Virus record (IMG/VR): IMGVR_UViG_3300030002_000081
Location: 1-31,054 of that record
Strand: one strand, 5' to 3'
Length of the DNA stretch: 31,054 nt
From: a virus
The stretch's first letter is position 1. Every line of letters begins with the position of its first letter. Positions 7,058 through 14,039 of the stretch are shown here, piece after piece. The notes under the pieces are model-generated. The model saw nothing but the letters and a program-made list of their open reading frames with translations. It had not been told where the DNA came from and ran no database searches. Both the position numbers and the translations under genes were made by a program.

Positions 7058-8140
7058 ATGAAAAACAATCGTAAAGTTGATGTGGTAGTGGATTTGCAGT
7101 TCGGGTCTACTGGTAAAGGCTTGTTGTGTGATTTTCTTGCAGTGGCTGGTAAATATGACACCGTAGTTAATGCGAATCTCCCTAATGCGGGCCACACCAC
7201 AGTCACCCCGGAAGGGCGCGTCTGGATGCATAAGGCGATGCCCAACGCCGTCATGGTGTCTAAGCGCATTATGATGGGTCCCGGAAGCGCCTTCTCACCT
7301 GCCCGTTTAGCGGAAGAGCTGAAAGGGGTCGCTGACTTGATCGAAGGCAAGATTTTCGTAATCCATGAAGCTTGTATGATCGTGACCCAAGAAATGAAGG
7401 ATAAAGAGCAGCAAACTCTTTCCCGCATTTCTTCCACCATGCAAGGCTCCGGTGAAGCGGTCGTTTCAAAAATCCGCCGTGAAGTGGGTGCCATTGCCCG
7501 CGATCAGATGCCGTTGCTGGCTGAATACGGTCTCGACAAGTATGTGGTAAGCCATGCTGATTACCTCCAGCACCTGCTTGATTCTGAGAGCATCTTGGTG
7601 GAAGGCGCGCAGGGATATTCCTTGGGCCACAATTCCGGCTTTTATCCGTATTGCACCTCCCGTGACTGCACCGTAACCCGTTACATGGCAGACTGCGCCA
7701 TTCCGGCAGGGTGGTTGCGTAAAGCTATCGGTGTGGCTCGGCTTCATCCGATCCGGGTTGGCAATACTGCTGACGGCTTCAGCGGTGATATCTACCCAGA
7801 CCAAGAAGAGCTTACTTGGGAACAATTGGGCGTAGCTCCCGAGCTTACTACCGTCACCAAACGTGTTCGCCGCGTGTTCTCATTCAGCTACGCACAGATC
7901 CACGAAGCCATCATTGCCAACGGCATTGATGAGGTAATGCTAAATTTCGTAAACTACAACCCGCATCAAGCGGTTGACGTCATCGAACAGGTTAATGAGA
8001 TGATGGGCGATCTTGGCTACATCGACAAAGACATCATCACCATGGTCGGGACCGGCCCTCGCCGCGATCAGGTCATCAGTGTCCAAGAATTCTTAGACCG
8101 CTATGAAGAACGGGGCTATGGCGCGGAGGACTGCGAATAA
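7058..8140 (+). CDS. purZ: PurZ, 2-aminodeoxyadenylosuccinate synthase (PurA homologue)
   Basis: 360 residues, shorter than bacterial PurA (about 430). PurZ condenses dGMP with aspartate to 2-aminodeoxyadenylosuccinate, which host PurB turns into dZMP. The N-terminal P-loop-like segment is DLQFGSTGKG (12-21): Ser17 stands where PurA has its catalytic Asp in WGDEGKGK, the known PurZ hallmark. The general base His46 is kept (NAGHTT), as is EGAQGYSLGHNSGFYPYCTSRD, while the PurA TRVGEGPFPTE loop is altered to IRVGNTADGFSGD. First gene after its own promoter with a GGGGA ribosome site; it overlaps mazZ by one base (TAATG). Alternative: an ordinary PurA, made unlikely by Ser17 and by the MazZ and DatZ neighbours. 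Confidence 0.94.
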   Translation: MKNNRKVDVVVDLQFGSTGKGLLCDFLAVAGKYDTVVNANLPNAGHTTVTPEGRVWMHKAMPNAVMVSKRIMMGPGSAFSPARLAEELKGVADLIEGKIFVIHEACMIVTQEMKDKEQQTLSRISSTMQGSGEAVVSKIRREVGAIARDQMPLLAEYGLDKYVVSHADYLQHLLDSESILVEGAQGYSLGHNSGFYPYCTSRDCTVTRYMADCAIPAGWLRKAIGVARLHPIRVGNTADGFSGDIYPDQEELTWEQLGVAPELTTVTKRVRRVFSFSYAQIHEAIIANGIDEVMLNFVNYNPHQAVDVIEQVNEMMGDLGYIDKDIITMVGTGPRRDQVISVQEFLDRYEERGYGAEDCE

Positions 8141-8454
8141 TGAATAGCCGCTCACCTGACATCAATGCTATGATGGAAGCGCAAGCGGCGTGGATTGAAA
8201 CATTGTTGGCGGGAAGAGATTCCCGCCGCACTGTCATAAAAATGGCAGGGGAAGTGGCCGAATTGATGGAGGCTGTTACCCTAGGAACCAAAGACGTGGC
8301 CGGTGAGATCGCCGACATACTCATTTTGGCTCTGGATGTGGCTAAATTACATGGCATCGATCCATCCGAAGCGTTCTATGATAAATTGGAAATAAACAAA
8401 AATCGTTCATGGCACCCAAGCGGCGGCTGTTTACAGCACAACAAAGAGACCTAA
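8140..8454 (+). CDS. mazZ: MazZ, MazG-like (d)NTP pyrophosphohydrolase
   Basis: 104 residues, single MazG-type four-helix domain. The metal-binding signature is E38-x-x-E41 (GEVAELMEAV) and E56-x-x-D59 (GEIADILIL), followed by a C-terminal AFYDKLEINKNRSWH typical of all-alpha NTP pyrophosphatases. In Z phages the enzyme converts dGTP to dGMP, supplying PurZ, and in some cases removes dATP. Translationally coupled to purZ through a TAATG junction with GGAGG upstream, and one base before datZ. Called MazZ rather than generic MazG because of the cassette; sequence alone would support only MazG-like. Confidence 0.9.
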   Translation: MNSRSPDINAMMEAQAAWIETLLAGRDSRRTVIKMAGEVAELMEAVTLGTKDVAGEIADILILALDVAKLHGIDPSEAFYDKLEINKNRSWHPSGGCLQHNKET

Positions 8455-8455
8455 C

Positions 8456-9046
8456 ATGGACATTAAAAAATTAAGGGCTGCGTGGCACCTCAATGAAATC
8501 AAACGATTCCATATGGTGAACACCAAGACCACCCAAGACGTGGCGCAACATTCATTCAGGGTGGCGTTCATATCTAAACACATCGCTCAAATCGCAAGAG
8601 AACGCGGTATGCTAGGTATTGACCCTAATCATGCGTTCTATTTCGGCGCATGTCACGACATGGATGAGATGACTACGGGGGATATCCCTTCTCATGTTAA
8701 AATCGCTTTACGAAGTGCTGGTGTTGACATAGCCTCTTTGGCCGAAAAAGATGGGTTTAAAGAGGTAAATGGATCGTATAAATGGATCGTAAAAGCGGCA
8801 GATCTAATAGAGTCGGTCTACTGGTGTGAAGTGAATATTGACCCGCTAGACACCAGAGCAGCTAGCGTCAAAGATTTCATTTCAAAAGCTTTTGATAACT
8901 TTATGATCTATTTGATGACTTTGGAGGGGCCGGGTTCCCCTGTTGCTTATGTTGCAGTGGCTCAAGCGCGAGATGACATCGAGCACATCACCCACACTTG
9001 GTGCCAAAATTACGACTTAGAGTGGCCATCCGATGAAAGAAGCTGA
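8456..9046 (+). CDS. datZ: DatZ, HD-domain dATP triphosphohydrolase (YfbR-like)
   Basis: 196 residues. The HD-domain ligands are visible: His32 (QDVAQHSFRV), His67-Asp68 (GACHDMDE) and Asp116 (KAADLIES), with the YfbR-type MTTGDIPSHVK loop at 72-82. DatZ enzymes hydrolyse dATP to deoxyadenosine and triphosphate, clearing the competing nucleotide so that only dZTP is left for DNA synthesis. It begins one base after the mazZ stop and its end overlaps the nuclease gene by 14 bases. YfbR-like 5'-nucleotidases acting on dNMPs share this pattern; the purZ-mazZ context makes DatZ the better call. Confidence 0.9.
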   Translation: MDIKKLRAAWHLNEIKRFHMVNTKTTQDVAQHSFRVAFISKHIAQIARERGMLGIDPNHAFYFGACHDMDEMTTGDIPSHVKIALRSAGVDIASLAEKDGFKEVNGSYKWIVKAADLIESVYWCEVNIDPLDTRAASVKDFISKAFDNFMIYLMTLEGPGSPVAYVAVAQARDDIEHITHTWCQNYDLEWPSDERS

Positions 9047-9461
9047 TCTGAGAACTGAAGTTGGTAGTGCTTTATCTAAGATGCACCCTAAGGCTCATTT
9101 ATCATGGATAGAGTCGCCGGTCACATCAGCGGGTTTCCCCGACCTTGATTGCTGTGTCGAAGGGCGAGTGGTCCAGATAGAGCTTAAAGTAGTGAAGAAG
9201 GGGGGCGGCATCGAAATACGGCCCACGCAATACCGGTGGTTCAAGGATAGGGCTAAAGCCGGGGGGCAGCCGGTTATGTTAATTGGTGATGATGACTGTT
9301 ACTATGTGCTACCGGCAGTATCTGTGTCGGAGCCGGACGGAATTTTTAACATAGTCCATCTGGCTGGTCGACCTCATTACCGTTCTTCAACAATAGAGTA
9401 TGCATTAGACGCAGCTCTATTGATATCAATCCATGGGAGTATTGTATGTCCGATAAAATGA
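9033..9461 (+). CDS. VRR-NUC domain nuclease
   Basis: 142 residues. PD-(D/E)xK-type active site in the VRR-NUC arrangement: G34-F-P-D37 (SAGFPDLD), E50-x-K52 (QIELKVVK) and the helix Gln in RPTQYRW (Q66). An early Glu (E9) would be the fourth acidic residue. Single-domain phage VRR-NUC proteins are structure-specific nucleases, possibly junction resolvases acting on replication or recombination intermediates. It overlaps datZ by 14 bases and the next gene by 16, so it belongs to the purZ operon. The residues after about 95 (SVSEPDGIFNIVHLAG onward) are an extension beyond the usual domain. Confidence 0.85.
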   Translation: MKEADLRTEVGSALSKMHPKAHLSWIESPVTSAGFPDLDCCVEGRVVQIELKVVKKGGGIEIRPTQYRWFKDRAKAGGQPVMLIGDDDCYYVLPAVSVSEPDGIFNIVHLAGRPHYRSSTIEYALDAALLISIHGSIVCPIK

Positions 9462-9826
9462 CCAAAATCCTTGCCGAGCGCGGCGAACAATACGGCAGCT
9501 ATCGCAGCCAAGCGGAGCTTAGCAGAGCCATTCGCGACCTTGTTTTAAGTCATATCAAATGTGAAATTCCAGCGTATATGGAAGAGTCCATTAACATGAT
9601 CTCGCACAAGATCGCACGTGTGGCCAACGGCAATACTCACAACGTCGATTCATGGCGTGATATTGCCGGTTATGCTACCCTCGTAGCCAATCTTCTCGAA
9701 GAAGAGAACAATGGTGCTGAACCCGCCCCTGTCACCCGCCGTGAGGGAAAAAGCCCAACCGAGAAAGCTGGGAAAAGCGGAGTATACGTCACGGATGAAC
9801 CTGAGGGCTGTCAAGCTCGTTTTTAG
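9446..9826 (+). CDS. DUF6378-like phage protein
   Basis: 126 residues. The core, ERGEQYGSYRSQAELSRAI through NMISHKIARVANGNTHNVDSWRDIAGYATLVANLLEE (residues about 10-92), matches the pattern of a helical phage family annotated as DUF6378, found in many nucleotide-metabolism modules; biochemical role unknown to me. The last 35 residues are Pro/Lys/Gly-rich and likely disordered. GGGAG precedes the ATG, which lies inside the end of the nuclease gene. Its place at the end of the Z-base operon allows a role in nucleotide control, but nothing in the sequence proves it. Confidence 0.75.
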   Translation: MSDKMTKILAERGEQYGSYRSQAELSRAIRDLVLSHIKCEIPAYMEESINMISHKIARVANGNTHNVDSWRDIAGYATLVANLLEEENNGAEPAPVTRREGKSPTEKAGKSGVYVTDEPEGCQARF

Positions 9827-9841
9827 CAACCAGATCAACAA

Positions 9842-9859
9842 GCCCCGTTTCGGCGGGGC
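9842..9859 (+). terminator. Terminator-like hairpin after the Z-base operon
   Basis: A GC-rich stem, GCCCCG (9842-9847) paired with CGGGGC (9854-9859), with a 6-base loop, followed by ATTGAG. It has no real T-tract, so it may be a leaky or processing hairpin between the purZ operon and the exported protein gene. Confidence 0.5.
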
Positions 9860-9871
9860 ATTGAGATAGAT

Positions 9872-10525
9872 ATGAACAAAACAATTACCGCATTTGTGGT
9901 GTTCGCGGCGTCGGTGTTGGTGTCTACGGGGGCAGAACCGCTGTGCCGTTGGTATGCGTTGAATTTGCCCGTGGAGTCCACAGAAAGATCACCGTTTGAT
10001 TCGTTCATGGTAAGAAAATTTCTTACCCCCGACGAGCAGGTGTCACTGGGTAGCTCCTATGATGTCACAGAAGCAGCCATGGCCATCGATAAAGGAGCCA
10101 GCGTCAAGGCCGCTATGAGAATAGAGGAGGCCAACCGGAAAGACGTCGCTACTAAAAATTTGGTCCGTGATTGGACTCGAGTGTCCGTCAATATGTGGAC
10201 CATATGTTCCGCTGAAGATGTGATGGTGTGTCTAGTAGTGGCCCCGGACAGCAGCGTTATTTATCTCAGCGGCATCGATGAGACTGAAAACCAAACATGT
10301 AAAGCATCAGTCTCTTATGCGGGCGTGGCACTGCCCCCAGTGGAAGCATATATCTACAATGGCAATCTATCTCTGTACGTACCAAAAACCAAGACTGGCA
10401 AAGACGCGATAGTTGCAGTTCGCAATACTCACATGTTTAGTGTGTCCTATGCATGTGTGGGGTCATCTGCCACATACAACTTCAAAGCCCCGCAGCCGCT
10501 GAAAAACAGAGAGGTCCCTCGGTGA
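9872..10525 (+). CDS. Exported hypothetical protein
   Basis: 217 residues. The N-terminus (MNKTITAFVVFAASVLVSTG) is a Sec signal or single membrane anchor, predicted cleavage near residues 20-22. The mature part has several Cys, a helical first third (ITPDEQ-like LTPDEQVSLGSSYDVTEAAMAIDKGA) and a beta-rich rest ending in a basic segment. It is not recognised. It lies between the Z-base operon and the ligase and overlaps the ligase start by four bases (GTGA), an odd place for an exported protein. It may act on the host envelope, for example in exclusion of other phages; that is speculation. Confidence 0.75.
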   Translation: MNKTITAFVVFAASVLVSTGAEPLCRWYALNLPVESTERSPFDSFMVRKFLTPDEQVSLGSSYDVTEAAMAIDKGASVKAAMRIEEANRKDVATKNLVRDWTRVSVNMWTICSAEDVMVCLVVAPDSSVIYLSGIDETENQTCKASVSYAGVALPPVEAYIYNGNLSLYVPKTKTGKDAIVAVRNTHMFSVSYACVGSSATYNFKAPQPLKNREVPR

Positions 10526-11439
10526 ACCGTTTAATGTTAGCTCCCAACGAACGTATCGAAGAAGTGGTTGAAAAATACCCATTGCAATGGCCGATGTTGG
10601 CGTCGGCCAAAATAGACGGTAACCGCATAGCTGTAAGGGAGAAAATGGCCATCACCCGGTCAGCTAAACGCGCCCCCAACTTATACTTACATAAGATGCT
10701 GGGGTATGACGCGTTTCACGGGATTGACGGGGAGCTTACAGTGGGTGCCCCCAACGCCGAAGACGTGTATATAAAGACGCAGGTTACACGGCGCATAAAA
10801 TCAGAGCCAGCCGATGAGCCTTGGACTCTTAATGTGTTTGACTTGTTTGATATGCCCGGTTACTCTTACTCCGATCGTTACGATATGCTGCAAGAAAAAT
10901 TCGCCACTACTCTACGTGATGTGCCTGATATCAGGCTTGTTGCTCAAAAATTAATATCATCACAAAATGAGTGTGATGATTATGAGAATGAGGAATTGGA
11001 GAACAAATACGAAGGGATTATGATCAGAAAGATACTAACCCCCTACAAATATGGTCGGTGCACCCCCAAAGAGGGTAACATTCTAAAGGTGAAACGATTT
11101 GAATTTGACGAAGCTGTGGTGGTTGATTTCGAAGAATTGATGATAAACACCAATGAAGCCTATATCGCCGAAAACGGGTATCAAAAGCGGTCCACAGCAG
11201 CAGGGGGTATGATACCCGGTGGAACCCTTGGTGCGCTGTGGTGCGCTGAAATTAAAACTGGCCTTTTGTTTAAAGTAGGGTCCGGTTTTGGCAAGGAATT
11301 GCGCCAAGAGATATGGGGCAGCCGGGATAAGTGGGTCGATGAGACCATAAGATTTAAGCATTTCCCTGTAGGGAGAAAAGACCTGCCGAGATTCCCTATC
11401 TACGCCGGTACTCGAGACCCGGACGATATTCTGCAATAG
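10522..11439 (+). CDS. ATP-dependent DNA ligase
   Basis: 305 residues from the GTG at 10522, which overlaps the previous stop (GTGA) and has AGAGGT 6 bases upstream; an in-frame ATG at 10534 is the alternative. Motif I K30-I-D-G-N-R carries the adenylated Lys; motif III region DGELTVG; motif IV EGIMIRK; motif V LKVKRFEFDE. A C-terminal OB-fold-sized part follows (about residues 195-305). Seals nicks in phage DNA during replication and repair. The small size is usual for phage ligases. No other promoter lies just upstream, so it is expressed with the exported protein gene. Confidence 0.93.
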   Translation: MNRLMLAPNERIEEVVEKYPLQWPMLASAKIDGNRIAVREKMAITRSAKRAPNLYLHKMLGYDAFHGIDGELTVGAPNAEDVYIKTQVTRRIKSEPADEPWTLNVFDLFDMPGYSYSDRYDMLQEKFATTLRDVPDIRLVAQKLISSQNECDDYENEELENKYEGIMIRKILTPYKYGRCTPKEGNILKVKRFEFDEAVVVDFEELMINTNEAYIAENGYQKRSTAAGGMIPGGTLGALWCAEIKTGLLFKVGSGFGKELRQEIWGSRDKWVDETIRFKHFPVGRKDLPRFPIYAGTRDPDDILQ

Positions 11440-11449
11440 GTACCAGTAC

Positions 11450-11478
11450 TTGACAAGGGATTTCTTCCGTAGTATAAT
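11450..11478 (+). promoter_or_regulatory. Full-consensus sigma-70 promoter embedded in a palindrome
   Basis: TTGACA at 11450-11455, 17-base spacer, TATAAT at 11473-11478. It lies 10 bases after the ligase stop and serves the two exported protein genes. Predicted start near 11485, which falls in the right arm of the 20-bp inverted repeat at 11455-11501. Confidence 0.92.
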
Positions 11479-11501
11479 GGGTACTACGGAAGAAATCCCT
11501 T
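11455..11501. repeat. 20-bp perfect inverted repeat spanning a promoter
   Basis: Left arm 11455-11474 and right arm 11482-11501 are perfectly complementary over 20 bp with a 7-base loop (TAATGGG). The left arm runs from the last base of the -35 through the first bases of the -10. Read-through RNA from the ligase would form a long hairpin, while RNA begun at this promoter would lack the left arm. There is no T-tract, so RNase III processing, an operator, or control of read-through are all possible. Confidence 0.95.
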
Positions 11502-11515
11502 TGCTGTAGGTGAAA

Positions 11516-11743
11516 ATGAAAAAGATATTGACGTTTGTTTTAATGATATCAGCGGTGCCATTCGCGCATTCGTGCGACATCAAAGATTCTCAATGTGCAT
11601 CGCAGTTGGCCAGATCATACAGCCAACTAAGCAACGAAATGTGGATACTGAGACAATGCAAAGAAACGTCGTGCCAGTCTACACACTCAGAAAAAGCCGA
11701 CAGGGTTAGCGCTGAAATAGCGCGCCTACAATCCAAACGTTAG
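11516..11743 (+). CDS. Small exported cysteine-containing protein
   Basis: 75 residues from the ATG at 11516, preceded by TAGGTG; a GTG at 11510 is in frame but has no ribosome site. Clear signal peptide MKKILTFVLMISAVPFAHS, cleavage before Cys or Asp; the residues before Cys (AHS) do not form a good lipobox. The mature part is about 55 residues, helical, with four Cys that could form two disulphides in the periplasm. Unknown function. It is the first gene of a two-gene cassette with its own promoter and a terminator, typical of a phage accessory (moron-like) unit. Confidence 0.78.
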   Translation: MKKILTFVLMISAVPFAHSCDIKDSQCASQLARSYSQLSNEMWILRQCKETSCQSTHSEKADRVSAEIARLQSKR

Positions 11744-11752
11744 GAGATTTTT

Positions 11753-12265
11753 ATGAAAAATGATTTTATCATGAAAGCTACTGTGTTCACCATTGCTTTC
11801 ATCCTTATGGCCTGCGCCGCCCATGCCAGTGTGGACATCAAGTCACCAGCCCACCAAGCCACTTGGAATAAAACCAAGTCTAAAGATGGTGTGGCAATGG
11901 GGATTACATGCAGCCCCACCGGGGTTTGCGTCACATCACCCGGAGCAACCGCCATTGAAGGTGAGACATATATGCCTGTTTTTTTGATGGGGTATGGCAG
12001 TTCTGTAGAACAGCAATGCGGTGTGGACATTGCTTGGAATGGGGGTTCTGAGTCGCTAACAAAAGTGAAAGCCCATTCTGACGGAGCCATCATTCTGTTA
12101 AATAACATATCTGAAAAAAAGGGATCAGGTGCCGTCATGGCCATGGTGGAGCAAAAAGCGTTTACTGTTCACATCAAATGTCCGGACGGCACCGACTCGA
12201 ATTCAACATTCAGTGTAGACAAAAGCTTTACATCATGGGCGTCGAAGGAGATGGTCGCGCACTAA
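11753..12265 (+). CDS. Exported hypothetical protein
   Basis: 170 residues (an internal ATG at 11771 would give 164). Signal peptide in the first 25-30 residues (MKATVFTIAFILMACAAHA), cleaved after AHA or, less well, as a lipoprotein at LMAC. The mature part is beta-rich with four Cys (ITCSPTGVCV, QQCGV, HIKCPDG), as in a small disulphide-bonded periplasmic or secreted domain. AGGAG lies before the start. Unknown function; paired with the small exported protein upstream and followed by a strong terminator. Candidates include superinfection exclusion or a periplasmic inhibitor, without sequence proof. Confidence 0.8.
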   Translation: MKNDFIMKATVFTIAFILMACAAHASVDIKSPAHQATWNKTKSKDGVAMGITCSPTGVCVTSPGATAIEGETYMPVFLMGYGSSVEQQCGVDIAWNGGSESLTKVKAHSDGAIILLNNISEKKGSGAVMAMVEQKAFTVHIKCPDGTDSNSTFSVDKSFTSWASKEMVAH

Positions 12266-12269
12266 CGTA

Positions 12270-12302
12270 AAGGTAAGGCCCGGTTTATCTGGGCCTTACC
12301 TT
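12270..12302. terminator. Bidirectional terminator between convergent gene blocks
   Basis: A 12-bp perfect stem (12270-12281 with 12291-12302) and 9-base loop. On the + strand it is followed by CATTTTG. On the - strand it is followed by TTACG-type sequence and its stem begins within the stop codon of the spanin-like gene. It ends both the early + strand and the late - strand transcripts. Confidence 0.88.
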
Positions 12303-12535
12303 CATTTTGACTTTTTAGTGTTCTGAGTCATGGCGTCCAGCCGTTCAACAGCCTTATCGATCCTATCGTTCCCTTTTTGGTACGTATCTTTAGCGTCGTT
12401 AACCGCCTTTAATGTACTAGTGGCGGTAGCGTTCATTTCGTCTATTCGTTCGCTGGTTCTCCAATTCTGAGCCAAAAGGGCTAAGTTGAATAGGAACAGC
12501 AAGATAATTGCGCGTCTTACGTGTTCACTTGTCAT
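12302..12535 (-). CDS. Small membrane protein with coiled coil, possible i-spanin
   Basis: 77 residues from the ATG at 12535 (AAGGA upstream; another ATG at 12544 is too close to it). A short cytoplasmic N-terminus, one transmembrane helix (about residues 8-24, AIILLFLFNLALLAQNW), then a periplasmic helix with a heptad-like pattern (ERIDEMNATATSTLKAVNDAKDTYQKGNDRIDKAVERLDAM) and a basic end. This topology fits an inner-membrane spanin (Rz-like) or another holin-associated protein, though it is short for Rz. It overlaps the holin stop by 11 bases. No nested o-spanin lipoprotein is visible. Confidence 0.65.
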   Translation of the reverse strand: MTSEHVRRAIILLFLFNLALLAQNWRTSERIDEMNATATSTLKAVNDAKDTYQKGNDRIDKAVERLDAMTQNTKKSK

Positions 12536-12839
12536 TAGTGTCATCCTTCTTATCTTCGTCCGGAATGCCAAGTCTGGACGTTACCAGTTTTTCCAAATAA
12601 CGGCTGGTGCGCTCTGCCCCCAGCCAGCCAGACAGCGATGTCAAAATGATCGCTGTATCTTCATTGAGGCCCGAAATGCGACATATTTTAGCTACTATAA
12701 AGCCTAAAAACATCGCACCAGCGCCGGCAATGACCGTTTCCGACAGTCCGTGTGTTTCTTTGCGCATGAGGGCGGCTATCATGCCCCCAATCCCTGCCAC
12801 TAGCGCTTGCATCAGGTCCGCGATGTGCTTCTCGAACAT
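12525..12839 (-). CDS. Holin, LydA/superfamily III-like
   Basis: 104 residues. Two to three hydrophobic helices (LMQALVAGIGGMIAALM; VIAGAGAMFLGFIVAKIC; TAIILTSLSGWLGAERT) and the GLNEDTAIILTSLSGWLG element seen in LydA-type holins, with a charged C-terminal tail (PDEDKKDDTNDK). It makes the inner-membrane lesion that releases or activates the endolysin. AAGGAG lies 6 bases before the ATG. No endolysin gene adjoins it, which is unusual. Confidence 0.8.
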   Translation of the reverse strand: MFEKHIADLMQALVAGIGGMIAALMRKETHGLSETVIAGAGAMFLGFIVAKICRISGLNEDTAIILTSLSGWLGAERTSRYLEKLVTSRLGIPDEDKKDDTNDK

Positions 12840-12850
12840 TACAATACTCC

Positions 12851-13057
12851 TTAAGCCGATTTAACATCCGCGATGTTGTCAACCGGCGTTACCATGTATT
12901 GCCTGATTTCAACAGGCATGCCAACATAGAACGCCCTGTATCGGTCATCATTCTCATTCAACTCCCCCTGATTTGGGTATGATTCAGGGTCTTGAGGACA
13001 TGAAAACACCGATGTTACCTTAGTCTTGCTGCTGTCTGTAAATTGAACGTAAATCAT
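12851..13057 (-). CDS. Small conserved protein after the fibre gene
   Basis: 68 residues from the ATG at 13057 (GAGGTAGG upstream; longer in-frame reading is unsupported). Pattern YVQFTDSSKTKVTSVFSCPQDPESYPNQGELNENDDRYRAFY resembles small proteins, and N-terminal parts of fibre-associated proteins, found beside phage tail fibre genes. Role unknown; a fibre-associated or accessory virion protein is plausible from context. It lies between the last fibre gene and the holin. Confidence 0.7.
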   Translation of the reverse strand: MIYVQFTDSSKTKVTSVFSCPQDPESYPNQGELNENDDRYRAFYVGMPVEIRQYMVTPVDNIADVKSA

Positions 13058-13064
13058 ACCTACC

Positions 13065-14039
13065 TCAAAAAGTGTAAGACGTAATAAACAAAGAAAAGGC
13101 CGGAGTTCCCGCATTACTTATGAATGCTATGCCCACCATTTGCGGGGCTGATATGGCGACCTCACCGTATGCAGCCGATTGGGCAAAGCCCGCAGCAACG
13201 GTGGATGTCATGCCCTGCTCACCGAACCGCTGTGGGCCGCTGGACACAAGGGCGTTCATCCCTGACTGGGCAGATGACTGAATTATCAAAGAGCCTGCAA
13301 TCGTTTTGGCATTCTTAGGGATCATTCCTGCTACTGAAATAACACTACCCAGTGCGTAAGTGGTGTTAGTAGTTATGCCAGAAACTACCGGCGATATTGA
13401 TATTTTCCTGCCTTCTAGGAAACACGCCAGCAGCAACGAGGCAGCAGTCGTCCGGAACACACCAATAAGAGCTGATGCGGTATATCCGGTCGGCATGCTA
13501 GCCCCGCCATATACTTCAGGTGCTACTGCGGATGTGGCGTTGGCACCCAACAGTGCCGATACTTGAGTGGTGGGGTTGTAAATGGTGTAGATAGCGACAT
13601 AGCCACTAGCAGGAGCAGCACCAGTGTCCATACCGCCCGCACCTACCGTTGCGAGGTTAATGGCCAAGTTAAGAGAAGACAATGAGTATGTCTGGCCTGA
13701 TAAAGATTCAGCCACCACTAGCATATCGGCGGTAAAAGTGGCCGAAGCTGAGTCGGTCGGCACTAGCATATACGCATTAGCTGACTTACCTATCACACCA
13801 GAAGCGACCATAGCATTTTTTACAAATGCGGTAGTGGCCGACTTGGTAGTGACATCCCCCTTGGGCGGCGTTATGGCAGTGGTATACCCGTTGGCGTCGA
13901 ACCCCAGCACTTGTTGTTGGGCAACACCCCCCCTTTTAACAGTCATAGTTCCGTCATTGCCGGAGGCACTCAAAACAAAGTTATTCTCGGGGGTGCTGTT
14001 CATGCCCACCTGATGATTAAAGGCGTTCACTTGGCTCAT
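13065..14039 (-). CDS. Tail fibre / receptor-binding protein (distal, paralogue A)
   Basis: 324 residues from the ATG at 14039 (GGAG 8 bases upstream; TAATG coupling to the chaperone). The N-terminus has a short fibre-connector pattern (GNDGTMTVKRGG, FDANGYTTAITPPKGD, TTKSATTAFVKNA) common to fibre proteins. The middle domain (about residues 120-230) contains GYVAIYTIYNP through GGASMPTGYTASALIGVFRT and FLEGRKISI, closely like a block in the 15311 gene. The C-terminal domain ends in a beta strand, SLFITSYTF. Predicted trimeric fibre or tip for host binding. Confidence 0.8.
   Translation of the reverse strand: MSQVNAFNHQVGMNSTPENNFVLSASGNDGTMTVKRGGVAQQQVLGFDANGYTTAITPPKGDVTTKSATTAFVKNAMVASGVIGKSANAYMLVPTDSASATFTADMLVVAESLSGQTYSLSSLNLAINLATVGAGGMDTGAAPASGYVAIYTIYNPTTQVSALLGANATSAVAPEVYGGASMPTGYTASALIGVFRTTAASLLLACFLEGRKISISPVVSGITTNTTYALGSVISVAGMIPKNAKTIAGSLIIQSSAQSGMNALVSSGPQRFGEQGMTSTVAAGFAQSAAYGEVAISAPQMVGIAFISNAGTPAFSLFITSYTF

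Noticed and set aside
6886-7494. 202-residue - strand frame across the purZ promoter
   Set aside because: It covers the promoter, leader and start of purZ; translation has no domain pattern and no ribosome site.
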